DNA of 64,000 nucleotides, taken from Botryotinia globosa. Its lineage: Eukaryota; Ascomycota; Leotiomycetes; Helotiales; Sclerotiniaceae. The stretch lies in NCBI GenBank assembly GCA_014898425.1, contig RCSZ01000013.1, positions 124,001-188,000 of the forward strand. The letters are read 5' to 3'. Every line of letters starts with the position of its first letter. Position 1 is the stretch's first letter. This document shows positions 46,490 through 58,930 of the stretch, in pieces. A program made the position numbers and the translations under genes. The notes below the pieces were generated by a model. It was not told the DNA's origin. It saw nothing but the letters and a program-made list of their open reading frames with translations, and did not search any database.

Positions 46490-47434
46490 CGGTGTAGCCA
46501 GTCAAAAGTTGAAGCGAGATTTGTTATGAATTGGGGTATCCTGGGTAATATTTTTGCATATAAGTAGGTTTTCGTCAACTATGACATATACGAATTCTGC
46601 ATGTAATTTTTCTAGGCAATGCTACAATGTCGACGCTAAACTACTCGTCACTGTAAGGATTAACGACTGGAAATGGCTTAGGCTCGAAGTACTCTATATA
46701 TAAAATCTAGACCCCGCGATTTACGAAAACACATTTTGCAACCTAAGATTTAGATTTCATTTTTTCCGTTGTATTCGTAAGAAATATTGAAAGATGGTTA
46801 ATGTAGCGCTTGATTGGTTTATATATCATGGGAATTGCGAATTTTCTCGGCTTTTAGGATGCAAATGTCGAAATCCGTTCACGGTATTGAATCTCATTCT
46901 CTCGCAGAGCTTCGTGACATTCCACATTGCTCAAATTGAATATGGATTGGGATTTGTAGTGAGCACTTGTGAAAGCGTTCTGTTATGTTACTTAATGCAC
47001 ACTGTACTAGAACTTGGAAGCGCAATCATCTCTTCGTCTATACCTTCATCGTTCCAGAGTCAAATTTCGATCAGTGCAACTGGAGATTAATTATCCCATT
47101 TCTTTGGTTGCATGCCTGTCTACACTAACCTCCACTTTTGACATGGGAAGATATAAGTGGTTTATCGCAGAATTGACTTTAATACTCTGTTACTCTGCCA
47201 CTTTCCCTGTACCGTTTCCATATCCCAGATTTATTGTACGTTGAGCCGAGATTGTTGTATTTTATTCATCTTTATTGATCCCATTACTCTAAACGTAGAA
47301 CATCTCAGTCTACTCACACCTGTCGATTTCATCCGAGATAACTGTGTGAGACTTCGTTGATATGTATATAAGTATGAACAAAGTATCCGTGATTCTTATT
47401 ACAGCCGTAAATATGGCTCATGACATGTAACCGT
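46490..47434. other. Intergenic, nothing recognised
   Basis: A plus-strand ORF of 98 codons (46794-47090) and a 76-codon ORF (47014-47244) overlap here. Neither shows a domain. It is the 3' side of the AIM6-like gene. Confidence 0.35.
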
Positions 47435-48739
47435 TCACCAAACGAGTCTGTTCTTCCCAAATCTAGTCATCAATGGGAAATAAAATGTAGAGCAAAACAC
47501 ATCCACATTCAATACTCCAACACCCCTCTCGATCAAGATTCCTGAAACATAATCTCTCAAAGCTGTAGGCCAAGAAGGAGTATCCCAGTATCTAGCCTTC
47601 AAACCCTTCCCATTTGCTCCGCTAACTTGTTCACTAATCTTATCTAGCTGTGTTGAACTGAACTTCCATAACCACAGTCTGCCGATGGCTTTTGACATCG
47701 AAACACTAGCATAGTAAGAGTTCGTGTTATCGTAGAGAGGGTTTTCGATATCGTTTAAAGGAGCATCGAAGAATATATCGCGGTAGGTGGTATTGGAGAT
47801 TAGAAGGTCAAAAGGAGCATTTCCGGAAGCGACAACTATAATTGGGGCCCAAGTGATGCCACTCGAGTTTTTCCAGTGGGTAAGCCAATTCTTGGCTCGG
47901 AGTTTCTCAAGCTGTCGATTTACATATGGCCAAAGATCACTACCATCGGATTTGAAATCCAGAAAAAGTGTAACAGTAGTGTTTGGACTGGATTTAAAGA
48001 TGCCACTCCAGTCATTTCCATCTGAGTGGGAAGAGCCATTATTCATACTCTCAAGGATGGTAAATAAAGGTTCAATGTAAAGGCTTTGAAGTGTGCGGTC
48101 TTGTGTCAGCGACCATGAAGAATGGCCTACTAAAAGATCGTCGTTCCCTGATTTTGTTGGGAGATATATGTCTGCTTCTACGCTAGTACATCCAGCAGCC
48201 AAAGCTTCGAAAAGTGGGACAGGATGCCAATAATCGTTGTGTGAATGGCATGCCATTGGTGCAATGCCTTCGGTTAAATCTGATTTCCAAGGGGAAAGCA
48301 AGCTGATAGAATCTTCAGGCTTTCGCCAATCATCTACTATGGAACTGACTCTGTTCGAGGGAACTTGAGGTCTATGTCGACGAGGTAAGGTCAGAAGTAA
48401 AGATAACCATATCCTAAGAGAGACATGATTAAAATTTGAGGTCTCCGAGGATCAAGACTTTGAGCAAAAATACCTACAAGGTAGCGATGACTCCGAGCAC
48501 GAGCATGATACCAATGATGCAAAACAATCGTCTCCTGAAACTGAATTCATCCTGATCGTGTTGTATTTTTTCTTTTCCATTACCGCGGAGGAGGCCTTTC
48601 CAACTGCCATTGCGATGGCTAAAGCTATCGTCGGATGAACATGAAGAACGCTCTTCATTTTCTTTGAGCTCTGAACATGTTAGTTGTGGTAATCTCTCTA
48701 AATGTCACTAATGTACACACCGAATGGGGGATTTGCCAT
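47435..48739 (-). CDS. AIM6: AIM6-like PLC-type phosphodiesterase (membrane-anchored)
   Basis: The model is complement(join(47435..48413, 48478..48670, 48721..48739)), 396 residues. The first exon is 19 bases (ATGGCAAATCCCCCATTCG); a CTAAC branch site and TTCAG acceptor lead into exon 2. After a charged cytosolic head comes one membrane span (FCIIGIMLVLGVIATLIWLS). The rest is a TIM-barrel of the PLC-like phosphodiesterase type. The segment ACHSHNDYWHPVPLFEAL carries the first catalytic His, and SVEADIYL carries the Glu/Asp pair. The length and the HSHNDY start of the domain match the Aim6 family (altered inheritance of mitochondria 6 in yeast), whose substrate is unknown. The catalytic pattern suggests phosphodiester cleavage; that is inference. 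Confidence 0.9.
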
Positions 48740-50066
48740 ATTGCTAGCTCAATTGTCAAATCTTGTCAGCGAAATTAATGTGAAGACGCAACCAAAATTT
48801 TACCGAAGAAGAAGTTTATGGAAAATCTACTCTAAATCTCATGAAATTTATCGATGTAGAGAAGGGGATCTTTGAAAATATCAATAATGACGAGTTCCTA
48901 ACGAAAGAAGAGATATGTCTTGCAAGCACCTCATATTCTTCTCCAAGGTATCAAAAATAGAACCACAGTGCCTGGTAACCTCTCTCACTGTGCCTCTTTA
49001 CAATTGTGTCACCTTGAAACATGATTTCTGCGCAGTTCACGAGACTCCTATAGGATGAATCCCCTCATTCTCATCATCAGCTGTGAAGACTTGGCAAAAA
49101 TAAGCCAAAATGTCGGGTTTGTTAGAGGACGTCAAGATATGCTTATGGGGTACAAGATCAAAAAATGGCCTGGAGAGCTTTATTTGAAACAACAAGTAAG
49201 CTTTCAAGGACCGCAAATGTTGTGCACAATAATTGTCTGACCACCTTTTTGTATTAGCTCAGATATGAATTTTGACTTGGGGTTATTTTCTGCCAACCGG
49301 GGTGGCAGTGTGCCTTATGGCGTAAATCTTACCCATCCAACTATGCAAAACTCTGGCTCAGCCTTGAATCCTTCTACGTAAGTTGTGCGACCCTGATTTC
49401 GGTTGACTTTGCCGGGATTACTTGCTTACTCGCTGTCAGGAATTTCGGGTAGCACTCGCTTAAACAACCGAGCTGCGAGGCTGAAACAGGACTTGTGTAG
49501 AAGTACTGTGTAACGGTCAGTTGATGGATCAAATATATAGGCATCGATGGGTTTAGAAATTTGTGTTGCTTTAGATACAGCAAATTTGTATCAGGATTTA
49601 CCAGCAATGCGATCAACTCATAGCTCGAGATATGTAATCAGATAGTCTTTGAGTTGGCGAACGCATTTCTTTAGAACTTGGGCGGCAATAACTATGTCAA
49701 CATTGAAATATACATGAAGAGTCTCTATTCCACGGATTTAGTTATTTCTGTCTTGATACTCTCGCAAATAACAATAATACATAACGAAAGCAATGTGGTA
49801 AAAGGTGAGAGTGCAAGATCAAAACTTATGTGTAAATTTGTTGAACAAATTGAATTCAAGTCAGAATAATCAATACATAAACCAGCAGCCATAGGAAGAA
49901 AGCAAAGTCTATATTGAAGCCACCAAACCTGTCCATGATTGCCCTAAAAAACCTTATGTGCCGTAACACACTGAAATCCTCTCGCTCTACACCACAACAC
50001 ACCCACAGAAAAACAAACTAGACCATATCTACCGATCATAAACTCCCAAAGTTTATCTATGAGCAT
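48740..50066. other. Intergenic, 1.33 kb, nothing recognised
   Basis: This region holds the AIM6-like promoter and the 3' side of the secreted protein gene. Short ORFs at 49055-49240, 49374-49616 and 49678-49869 show no domain. Confidence 0.4.
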
Positions 50067-50631
50067 TCAAGCCTTCCACTCGATAGCAACTGCTCTCTCA
50101 ACCAAGTCCTCTTCAATCAGGTCCTCTTCAGTTAAGTCTTCTCCAGTCAAGTCTTCTCCAGTCAAGTCCTCTTCAGTCAAGTCCTCTTCAGTCAAGTCCT
50201 CTTCAGTCAAGTCCTCTTCAATATCGTCTCTCTTGCTAGCAGGTACACCAGTACCAGTACAGTAATCATCATTCTTATCACCTCCAACGCAACCGGCGGC
50301 GCAGAATTCAAGGAGCTTAATATCTCCGTGCTCAATGCAGGCCCAAAGGGATTGCTTTACATACAGGTCTGAGGTCGGAAGGTTATTTGCAAGTAGATTG
50401 GTGTTGATCTTGGTGATGTAGTCGCCTATTTGGAAAAGTGTTAGTGTGAATAGTTTAATTTCTAGGACTGGAGATAATTTTTGCAGTGATAGATGATGAT
50501 AGAAATTGACACTGACCTCTTTTGAGAAGGTAGGTACCACAGTAGATACCACCGGTATTGCAGCTCTTAGCGGCGACAGTGCTAGAGAGCGCAGAGGCAA
50601 GCATGATAGTGATAGTGAATAATTGAACCAT
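50067..50631 (-). CDS. Small secreted protein with EEDLT-type repeat tail (effector-like)
   Basis: The model is complement(join(50067..50425, 50517..50631)), 157 residues, with one 91-base intron of phase 1. The signal peptide is MVQLFTITIMLASALSSTVA. The mature part has CNTGGIYCGTYLLKRG, a later CIEHG and a C-terminal Cys cluster (EFCAAGCVGG, DYC), six Cys in all. The pattern Cys...YCG..LL..G.Y followed by I...L recurs in small secreted proteins of plant-associated fungi. After a dibasic site (SKRDD) come eight to nine copies of EEDLT/GEDLT/EEDLI, encoded by a 15-base minisatellite (50092-50226). The tail is strongly acidic. The function is unknown; secretion is well supported, effector status is a guess. 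Confidence 0.85.
50092..50226 (+). repeat. 15-base coding minisatellite (GTCAAGTCCTCTTCA)
   Basis: About nine copies, which encode EEDLT units in the secreted protein on the minus strand. Variants CAATC, TTAAG and TCTCC mark individual copies. Confidence 0.9.
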
Positions 50632-52083
50632 TTTGAAGATCTAGGATATGAAGATAGTGTTTGGAATGAAAGTTTATCGTTAGTTTTGTGCTTTGCGTTG
50701 GATTTGTAAGAGAGAGGTTTTTATTGTTGATGATGAGGATAGAATTCGATCATCAGTGAAGAATATCCCCTTATTTATCTCTGCAGTGCAGTCGCCAAGC
50801 ATAGATTTAGGTCAAGAAGATGATTCTCAAGCCTCAATGTCCAGAAACAAAATAAAATTGGCTCGGATCCTGTGAAGGGCTCAGCATGGACAGGAGCATC
50901 GAATGAAACTTACAACCGTCATATCATCTTGGCAGTGATAGAGGTAATATTACATTAACGTGATTGTAGCTCCAGGAATGAGATAATTTTGCCGCCTCGG
51001 AGGATTTACTGAAGGCTACAAGGATGAAAATTATAACACTTACACCCACGCAGGTAAGCTATACCGTGTTTATCTTAGATCTTCACAGTATTTGGGTGAC
51101 GAGGTACGATTCAGCTATAGCAGACACAGCGAGGTGCTCACGGCAGGATTGAATAAAGATAGCTCAATACATACACATGAGCCATTTTTATCATGCTCGC
51201 CTACCGCTGGGCGAACTATGATCTGGTCCCCCTTTCCATATATTCGTTCATTTCACTGATCTCTTGACTTCAGGGTTTCGACATGTTTCTTTAATGAACT
51301 TTCAATGGAAGTTCGGATCGACACGAATAACGATGTGGGATGCAGATTTCCCAAGTCACCTCGATAAAATGGGCTTCCCTCTTACTAACTTTAATAGCAT
51401 GAATAATTGTATTATTACTATCGTAAATTCACTTGAAAAGCATGTTTATCACGTTTTTACTCACCTACTTTAGTGACTGATATTGAAGTAAAGTTCAAAT
51501 TAGCCAAGATGGATTACTAGATGACTTGATGTAGCTGAATGAAGGATTCGCATATTTTATATTTAGTGCATTGTGACCCTGTTATTTTTATTCAATTCTC
51601 TCCCACGTGATAGATCCGTTACGAGTAAATAGTGCCTCTTCGATTTTGACATGTAGGTTTCAGATTTCCATGATTATATTGTTTTGAAACGAGGATAGAC
51701 ATTCGGGGGTGCGATCTTATAGCATCCTAGCCAGAGGCGTTGGATATCTCATTTTCAATCAGTTCCTCGGAGGATATGTCGTGCCGTCTCAATAAGCATG
51801 ACTCATTTATTCTCTAGGATATTCGAAATATTCCATGGGACCTAGGCGTAAGCCGTTCAAGGGGCACTGTACGTCTTATCGTGGGACATGGCATTTTGAT
51901 CTACAGCCTCCATAATAATCCGAACTGTCAAAAATGAATGTTTTGTGTGTCTCGTGTCTCGAATTCATTGACTTTTGTATCTACGAAACTCGGGAGTTAG
52001 TAGATTTACCGAAAATTAATGGCATAAGATTTGATCTTCAAATCAAAGATCGCACCAAATGACCTATATTTAACTTCTTTTAG
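50632..52083. other. Intergenic, 1.45 kb, nothing recognised
   Basis: This holds the promoter of the secreted protein gene. No N-terminal hydrolase sequence is seen ahead of the fragment at 52084. Confidence 0.4.
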
Positions 52084-52826
52084 GAATTAATTCAAGATTG
52101 CTCTAATCCACGGCATCCATACCCAAAGGTAATCGAAGCTGCGAGTAATATTGGCACCACAACACCTAATATTACAGGAACTGTTCCTCAACTAACCGAG
52201 TGGTTTATTGGTGCATTCTGTGGTGAAATTCCTTCAGTTTATGGAAAGACATACGAAGAACTTAAGTCACATATCGACACGATCGAAGAGGAAAGCTTCT
52301 TGACTGGAGAAACATGGGCTACGACTCTGGTGCTATGCTCAGGATGGCCCATCACTGCATCTTGGAGATTTGCTGGTAAGTATAAATGCCACAGCCAGCC
52401 CTTTTTGACTGATCATCATAGGTCCCTTTGGTGGTGATACAAAGAATCCGATTTTGTTCACCAGTAATACACTCGATCCTGCTACTCCTATTGAGAAGTA
52501 AGTCCTCTCTTCTTCTTTGAAATCATTGCAAAATTGACCGGCATCTTCGTACAGTAGTCAAAAATGGGCGCCTAGATTCAAGGAGGCTCAAATCCTCACA
52601 ATAGAAGCTATCGTTGTAAGTTCTTCCAACTCTTCTCCATGTTAGGTTCCTCTAATTGTTACAGCACACTTTGATGGCGGCCAACAATTCTTGTGCAAAT
52701 GAGAAAATTTATCGTTTCTTTCAAACTGGGAATCTACCAGGCCATGATTCAAGATGCTTTTTAGAAACTGGCCCGTTTGGAGTTACTCCTGAGAGGTCGG
52801 TTGTTATTGAAAAAGATGATTGTTAG
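52084..52826 (+). pseudogene. 5'-truncated alpha/beta-hydrolase, TAP-type C-terminal region
   Basis: Four exon-like blocks join in frame: 52084..52375, 52422..52497, 52555..52615 and 52665..52826, about 197 codons to a TAG. The content matches the C-terminal part of secreted tripeptidyl-aminopeptidase-like hydrolases. KNPILFTSNTLDPATPIE carries the catalytic Asp in its usual context, EAQILTIEAIVHTLMAANNS carries the catalytic His, and IYRFFQTGNLPGHDSRC is the family's C-terminal signature. The nucleophile elbow (GxSxG) and the first two-thirds of the protein are missing upstream, so it cannot be an active enzyme alone. All three introns keep GT/AG ends and the frame is open, so the truncation may be recent. 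Confidence 0.75.
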
Positions 52827-53603
52827 AGTGTAATTTGCAAGATTACCATTGGGATTTATTCAGGTCTTCCGATGGTTAGTTTTCTTCTTCATTTCAATCT
52901 ATTAGAATTGGAGGAAAAGATTTAAAATATATATATCCTTGTTTCTATCACCAGTGGTATAGTATGACAAATTATCGACGTGAAAATACCATCTTTATCC
53001 ATTACTTTCACACTTCATACCATTTTAGCGTCTTTTTCTAATCTCTATAACTCTTTCAATACACAATGTATCTTGTCGGGTGAATTCCACACTTCTCACA
53101 TGAAATGCTCTAGAACTAGAGTTCTCCATTTTGAAGGCAGGTTTTGAATGTCATGTACCTAGTATGACTGGAGGAGACCGAACAATCTAGCTTCTTCGAT
53201 GGTTCAAAGAGAACATTCAAAGTCTCTAAAAAAATTTAGTTCCAAACAGAGCTCGTAATATCTGAACCAAATTTGTTTTGCTGGATTTTCGATGTTAATT
53301 CTACTTTTGCGGTACATCGTCATGCTAAGTGCGACACTGGTGGCATGCCACCTGACCAACAGCAATAACTTTCTCTTCTAGTTAATATACATCTTACTTG
53401 TTGCTCACGATCTATCCTGATGTCACTTGTGGTTGCTGATTATCTGAATATTACTCTTCTCATTATGAGAATTCTGTCTCAAAACTCCATCACTATGATG
53501 TGTCTTCCACGATCTACAACCTCGAATATTTTATCGCCCACTCACACCCACACTCACATGCAGCACTCATCCAAACAACTCTCTAACTCCACTTCGAAAT
53601 CCC
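52827..53603. other. Intergenic, nothing recognised
   Basis: This lies between the hydrolase fragment and the 3' end of the next gene. Composition is normal. A short CACTCACACC run near 53538 lies close to the 3' end. Confidence 0.4.
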
Positions 53604-54946
53604 TTAGAAATTCCACTGATATCCACATCCACTCGTACTAGCATACCCCTGAAACCTCAGCTCCGCATTCGCTAACGCTTCATCCCTCTCAGAACTATTG
53701 CTATAGAACTCCTTGCGCTGTACACACACACAATCCTTAAACTCGAAAATCTTCGGAGCATAAGGCAGAATGGCCCTACAATATCCAGTGACACGGATCC
53801 GATTAAACGTTTTCTCCAATCTCTCTCTATCCTGATCCACCACCCTAGCGCTCTCCCCTCCAGTATCATCCGCACCACACCATCCCACTCCCTCTCCCTT
53901 CAAACCCCCATACCCTCTAAACCCACCCAAAGCAACCTTTTCAATACTATTCCAGAAACCAAAAATCCCCACGAAAAAGAACGGCGCAAGATGTACTCCC
54001 CCCAAAAGACGCACATCTTCTCCTGAAGTTCCCTTCGCTAACTCTCTATTCATATATCTCCACCACCTTGCACCTTTCTCCCACTTCTCACTCGCAATTT
54101 CATCCTCCGTCTTCGCAATCATGGGCAATATCGGCTTATGGAAAGGTTCCATCTGATAGAGTCCCGTTTCCACGCTCTTGACTTCCATTTCGTAATCCTC
54201 GCATCGAAATGCATCATCTCCTTTGCCTATCGCATTGAACTGCGTGTCCCATGACTTCCAGCTCTGTGCGGAGAACATGACGGAACTTTCTTGTTGGAGA
54301 GCGAGGATGAAGAGATGGTACTGAGTTATGAGTTTTATATCGGCGTAGGGTTTGTCGAGACAGAATGCTTGCGTACAATTGGAGGGGTCGTAGTCACCGA
54401 TTCTGCAGGCGTTTTCGGGGAGGGAAAGAAAATTGCGGATTTGGAGGAGGGCGATTTGGATGTGTTGTTGGATGGAGGTGAGATCTTTGGAAGAGGCTAA
54501 CACGGCGAGAATGAGATGTGTGTGAGCGATGACTGATCGGTGGTCAGTAGGTTGAGAAAACGGGCAGTGGGTGAACATTCGATGTGATGGAATGGAGAAC
54601 AAAATCAACAAAGATATTCATGAACGAGGATGATATATCAAAGCTTCATTAACATAATAGACTTTCCAACTCACAAAGATATCCACGTTCCTCAATTTTA
54701 AAAAGCAAATCATTACATTTCTCATAGCAGATCGCTGCTTGTTGTGTATCATATGAGAGCTTGTATGCGGCGTTGATCTGATGCGTCGATTAGTATTACT
54801 ATAATAAATTCCACTTGCTCATCTCAGACCGACAAACATTAGACAGATCGAAAAGTCGAGATGAACGAATAAACGTGACTATCTGATGGAAAACCTACTT
54901 CTTCAACCATACCGATATAGTCGACCACAGGCCATTGCGTCTGCAT
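53604..54946 (-). CDS. Hypothetical protein, 359 residues, no recognised domain
   Basis: The model is complement(join(53604..54532, 54675..54777, 54899..54946)), from MQTQWPVVDYIGMVEE. Phases agree at both junctions (0 and 1), and the joins give EEINAAYKLS and RGYLFIAHTHLILAV. The single-frame ORF in the third exon is longer (to 54611), but its head has no acceptor; the AG at 54534-54533 fits the frame. The protein is soluble, helical in the first half (YEKCNDLLFKIEERG, IQIALLQIRNFLSL) and Cys-rich near the end (CVCVQRKEF, TSGCGYQWNF). I do not recognise the family. There could be a further upstream coding exon, since an acceptor-like CAG precedes the ATG. Confidence 0.7.
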
Positions 54947-55828
54947 CCTGAGTATTGTAAGCAAAGAGATACAGTTTAGTTGAATGCTAGACGGTGCTTG
55001 TATTTAGAAAAGCAAAAAAATTAACTGTCAGGGCTTTGTAAATTAAGTTGGAAGAAAAATGGATGATCTATTTCTCCAAGACAAGTAGACGAACGAGTGG
55101 GCGATTTCCTGGCAATGAATACAATTGATAGCCTTGAATGTACGGACACACTATTACGAAGACTTGAGTGAATCAACCGTATGCATCGTTGAAGAGGGGT
55201 AGTCAACCGATCTGTAAATTGTGAAAGTGAGTATTCACAAGGCGGGAATCACTGATCCGAAGATTGAGAAACATCAGACGAGAGTCCGTCTGCTTAACGA
55301 AAAACATCGTCTTCTCTTGAATTTCAACTCCAGTGGCTCTAGTATCAACAAAATTCTTACCCTATTCTCCCTGATCAATCCTCCCACAAAAATTCAATGC
55401 CCTAATATCAACTTCCTCTCTCCCTATCTTCGCTTAGTTCTGTAATGCAACTTCTACCCTTTTGCAAGTCTCCTCCACCACTAAAAGACGGACTTTCATT
55501 TCACTTTTCTTCCTGACCTTCATCGAGCATGGAAAGCAATCACGTCCAAAATATGGTAGAATGATGAGAGGGTAGAAAGTGGAAAGTCAACTAATTTCCA
55601 AGCAATTTGTTCTTTCTAGCGTCTCAAGAATACCCGCTAGAAGGAGATTAGAAGAGGAATGGATGTAGGAATGAGGGGAGGGTGGCGAGACAGGACAATG
55701 TAACAGCGATTATACATTGGCACCAAATAATGTAATGAGATTTATTGTGTTTTTCATTTCTGTTGTAAACTCTGATATCTAAAACAAATTGTACCAAGAT
55801 CATGTTCATACGTATATGAGACATTGAT
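54947..55828. other. Intergenic, nothing recognised
   Basis: This is the upstream side of the hypothetical gene and the 3' flank of the lysyl-tRNA synthetase gene. Short ORFs only. Confidence 0.4.
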
Positions 55829-57706
55829 TTACTTATGTGTAATTCCTTCCACAGGAATTCTGTCAGCACCTGCTTCCTCCACAACAGTATGAACATTTAC
55901 TTCCTCCTTCATAAATGGGAAGGTCAAAACCTCCTTGATACTGTAGTTATCGGTTAGGAACATGACCAGACGATCAATTCCCATACCCCAACCAGCTGTT
56001 GGTGGTAAACCAAACTCTAGTGCTCTGACGAAGTTCTCATCGATCAATTGAGCTTCATCATCACCTTGATCCTTTTGTCTAGCTTGCTCTTCGAATCTGA
56101 GACGTTGCTCAAATGGATCATTCAACTCAGTATATGCGTTAACGATCTCCTTCTTGCAAACAAATGCCTCGAAACGTTCACACAAACCAGGCTTGCTGCG
56201 GTGGTGCTTAGCGAGTGGTGACATCATCTTTGGGTGCTCAGTGATGAAAGTTGGGTTAATGCAGGTTTCTTCGATAAATTCACCAACAAGCTTATCAAGC
56301 ATACGGGCGTTTGTGAGAGGAGGTGAGCATTCAACCTTCATCTTCTTGAGAACTCTCTTGAAGAACTCATTAGACTCGTCGGTGTGCAACTCATCCGCAG
56401 GTGGGAACTTCTCTCCGGTTGCTTCCTCAAGAGCTGGAATCATCTCAATACGCTTCCAAGGAGCAGCCCAGTTAACTTCATATTCTTCTCCGTGTTGAGT
56501 GTGGAACTTGGTAGTTGTGCCTCCAGTGATGTGCTTGACAAGACCAGAGACCAATTCTTCGGTCATGTCCATGGTATCATAAACATCGGCATATGCCATA
56601 TAGAACTCACAGGTTGTGAATTCAGGGTTGTGTGTAAGATCGATACCTTCGTTGCGGAATTGACGTCCCATCTCGTAAACACGGTTCATACCACCAACGA
56701 CAAGCATCTTAAGGTAAAGTTCTGGAGCAATACGCATGAACATATCCATGTTAAGGTCATTGTGGTGAGTCTTGAATGGCTTGGCTGTGGCACCTCCAGC
56801 AATTGAATTCATCATAGGAGTCTCCACTTCCTTGAAATCCCTCGAGTTGAAGTAATTGCGAATGTATGCAGTTATGTCGGAACGAGTCATGAGAACCTTT
56901 CGGCTAGTGTCATTCATGATCAAATCAAGATATCTCTGGCGATGTCTCTTTTCGTGATCTTTGAATCCGTAGTACTCATCTGGAAGTTGTTGTACACAAG
57001 GGGTGAGCAGAATAATCTCTGTCGCAAAGATCGAAAGTTCTCCCTCTTCTCCCTTCTCAATCTTGTTCTTTGGTGCAGTTCGTCCTGGGTATCCAACAAT
57101 ACCAATAACATCTCCACGACGTAAAGGTTCATGCTGGCTTTCAAACGATGGGGCCCCCTCTCTAGACTCCTGGAGTTGGCACATAACTTGAATCTTGGTA
57201 TCCTCAGACTTGACATCGTAGAAAACAAGCTTGTTTCCCGAAGCACGCTTGTTGTAAATTCTGGCTCCGAGGCGGATCTCCACGTCTTTCTTGTGTTCTC
57301 CTGACTTCAAATGACCGAAATCCTTGGCGAAGTTCTGCAAGTTATAGTTCTGCTGGAATTTGTGTACATATGGGTCGGGGGAGTTGGCTTCTTGCTTGTT
57401 ATATGCTGCTTGCATCTTCTTGATTTGTCGCGAACGGATCTCGAAGTATTGCTACGAATCAATTGTTAGTCAAGATTTACAGTCGAGATCCCGAGAGATA
57501 AATACTCTTGGGTCCAGATCCTTCTCCTCGGCTTCAGCATTGCTCTTCTTGACCGCGGCCGGTCTTGCTGGAAGAGCAGCAGCTTTCTTTGCCTTTTCTT
57601 CTTCCTTTTGTCTCTGCTTCTGTCTCTTCTTCAATTCGGTCTTGGAGACCATCTCTCCAGTGACCTCATCGAGTAGCTTAGCTACGCTTTCCGTTGGTGC
57701 CGACAT
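55829..57706 (-). CDS. KRS1: Cytosolic lysyl-tRNA synthetase
   Basis: The model is complement(join(55829..57451, 57506..57706)), 607 residues with one 54-base phase-0 intron. It charges tRNA-Lys with lysine in the cytosol. The Lys/Glu-rich N-terminal extension ([16 protein letters not shown]) is the tRNA-binding arm found in eukaryotic enzymes. An OB-fold anticodon-binding domain follows ([19 protein letters not shown]). The class II catalytic motifs are present: motif 1 around [10 protein letters not shown], motif 2 in [20 protein letters not shown] and motif 3 in [13 protein letters not shown]. The length matches fungal cytosolic enzymes. No mitochondrial presequence is seen from this ATG. 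All key residues I can check are intact. Confidence 0.97.
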
Positions 57707-58930
57707 GATTGCGGTTTATACAATTGCGTTGTGAATAAACAAAACAATTGTAAAAAGGTAAAGGAAGGACGTCGATTTATTTACAAAAATTACGGTGGGA
57801 TGAATTTGGCGGGGTTGAGTCACTTGTTAGTGTGACTCGCTAGCGTGTGGACGTGAGTCCATTTTATAGCGGCGGGATTAACCACGGGCTAAAGTGGCAT
57901 TAAATAACAATAAATCGATCGATTTATCAAATCAATCTAGCTAATTTAAGTTACAGTGTAGATAATTGTTATAGCGGCATCGTAGCTGATGGCTAGTGGC
58001 TACAGCGGCTTTAGATAATATCTCCAGTTTGAAATAAGATCGTACATCAAATTTATTTACTCACGCCTTGATGTAAATTTGATAAGAGCGACACCAGTAT
58101 CAAAATCTAGCTCCCCCTTTCAAAGTTCCCACGATTAATCAGATTACCATTATCTGAAGACAATATCTTTAGAATCCATTTTTCAGGCTTGACTAGGGAG
58201 TATATGACTGAAGAAGTCAATATGATTAGTATCTGTCTAACAGACATGAATATCAGTATCAATGAGTATGGTAAAGCAAAGTCTCTTAAATATATGAGTA
58301 CATACAATTTCGACATATAGGTCATATCGATCATCAGTCCAAAGCAACTCGGAGTATTATGCCTATTTTATAGCTTCAATATCAAGCTCTAGTACATACT
58401 GCAGGCTATCTCGATCCTTCTAACATCAAGAGTCATGTAAGAATACGACCAAGTATGAATAATACCAAGAGTTGAGATGGAGAGTCATCTTGAGATTTAT
58501 GTCGAATTTCAGGTTTCCCATTTACCATCTACCTTCTCATTCTAAATATCTCCCCTCAAGGAGAAACGAAGCTCGCCTTTCCTGGCTCTTTGGTAAAACC
58601 ATACTATTCTGTTATTGCAGGAACAAGCACTCAGTATTTCTTTGCTCTTTTGATATCATGTCTCGATTTATGGTCAATTGCGAATATATCATTAATGATA
58701 CCTAAAAGATATTTAAAGGAAAACGTGCCATTCGCCTGATTCCATGGGTATCACGCGCTGGATGAATGAACCATATTCCCAAATCAAAAACGTACCCCAT
58801 TCGTAAGACAAACCCACCCGTCATTTCTACCCTTCACATTACATACCACGCCTCTGTGTCATATGTCTACACCTCGGACCATAATTGCTATTATATCCTC
58901 CCTATCGCTCACTCCAACACACCCTTCCGC
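57707..58930. other. Upstream region of KRS1 and 3' flank of RAP1
   Basis: This is 1.22 kb. The first ~200 bases are the KRS1 promoter side, with two direct copies of a GTGACTC/GTGAGTC-like word near 57831 and 57851. Nothing coding was recognised (short ORFs at 58107-58705). Confidence 0.4.

Noticed and set aside
53604..54611. Single-exon model of 335 codons for the hypothetical gene
   Set aside because: Two upstream exons join in phase and give a continuous, protein-like N-terminus; the head of the single-frame ORF lies in the inferred intron.
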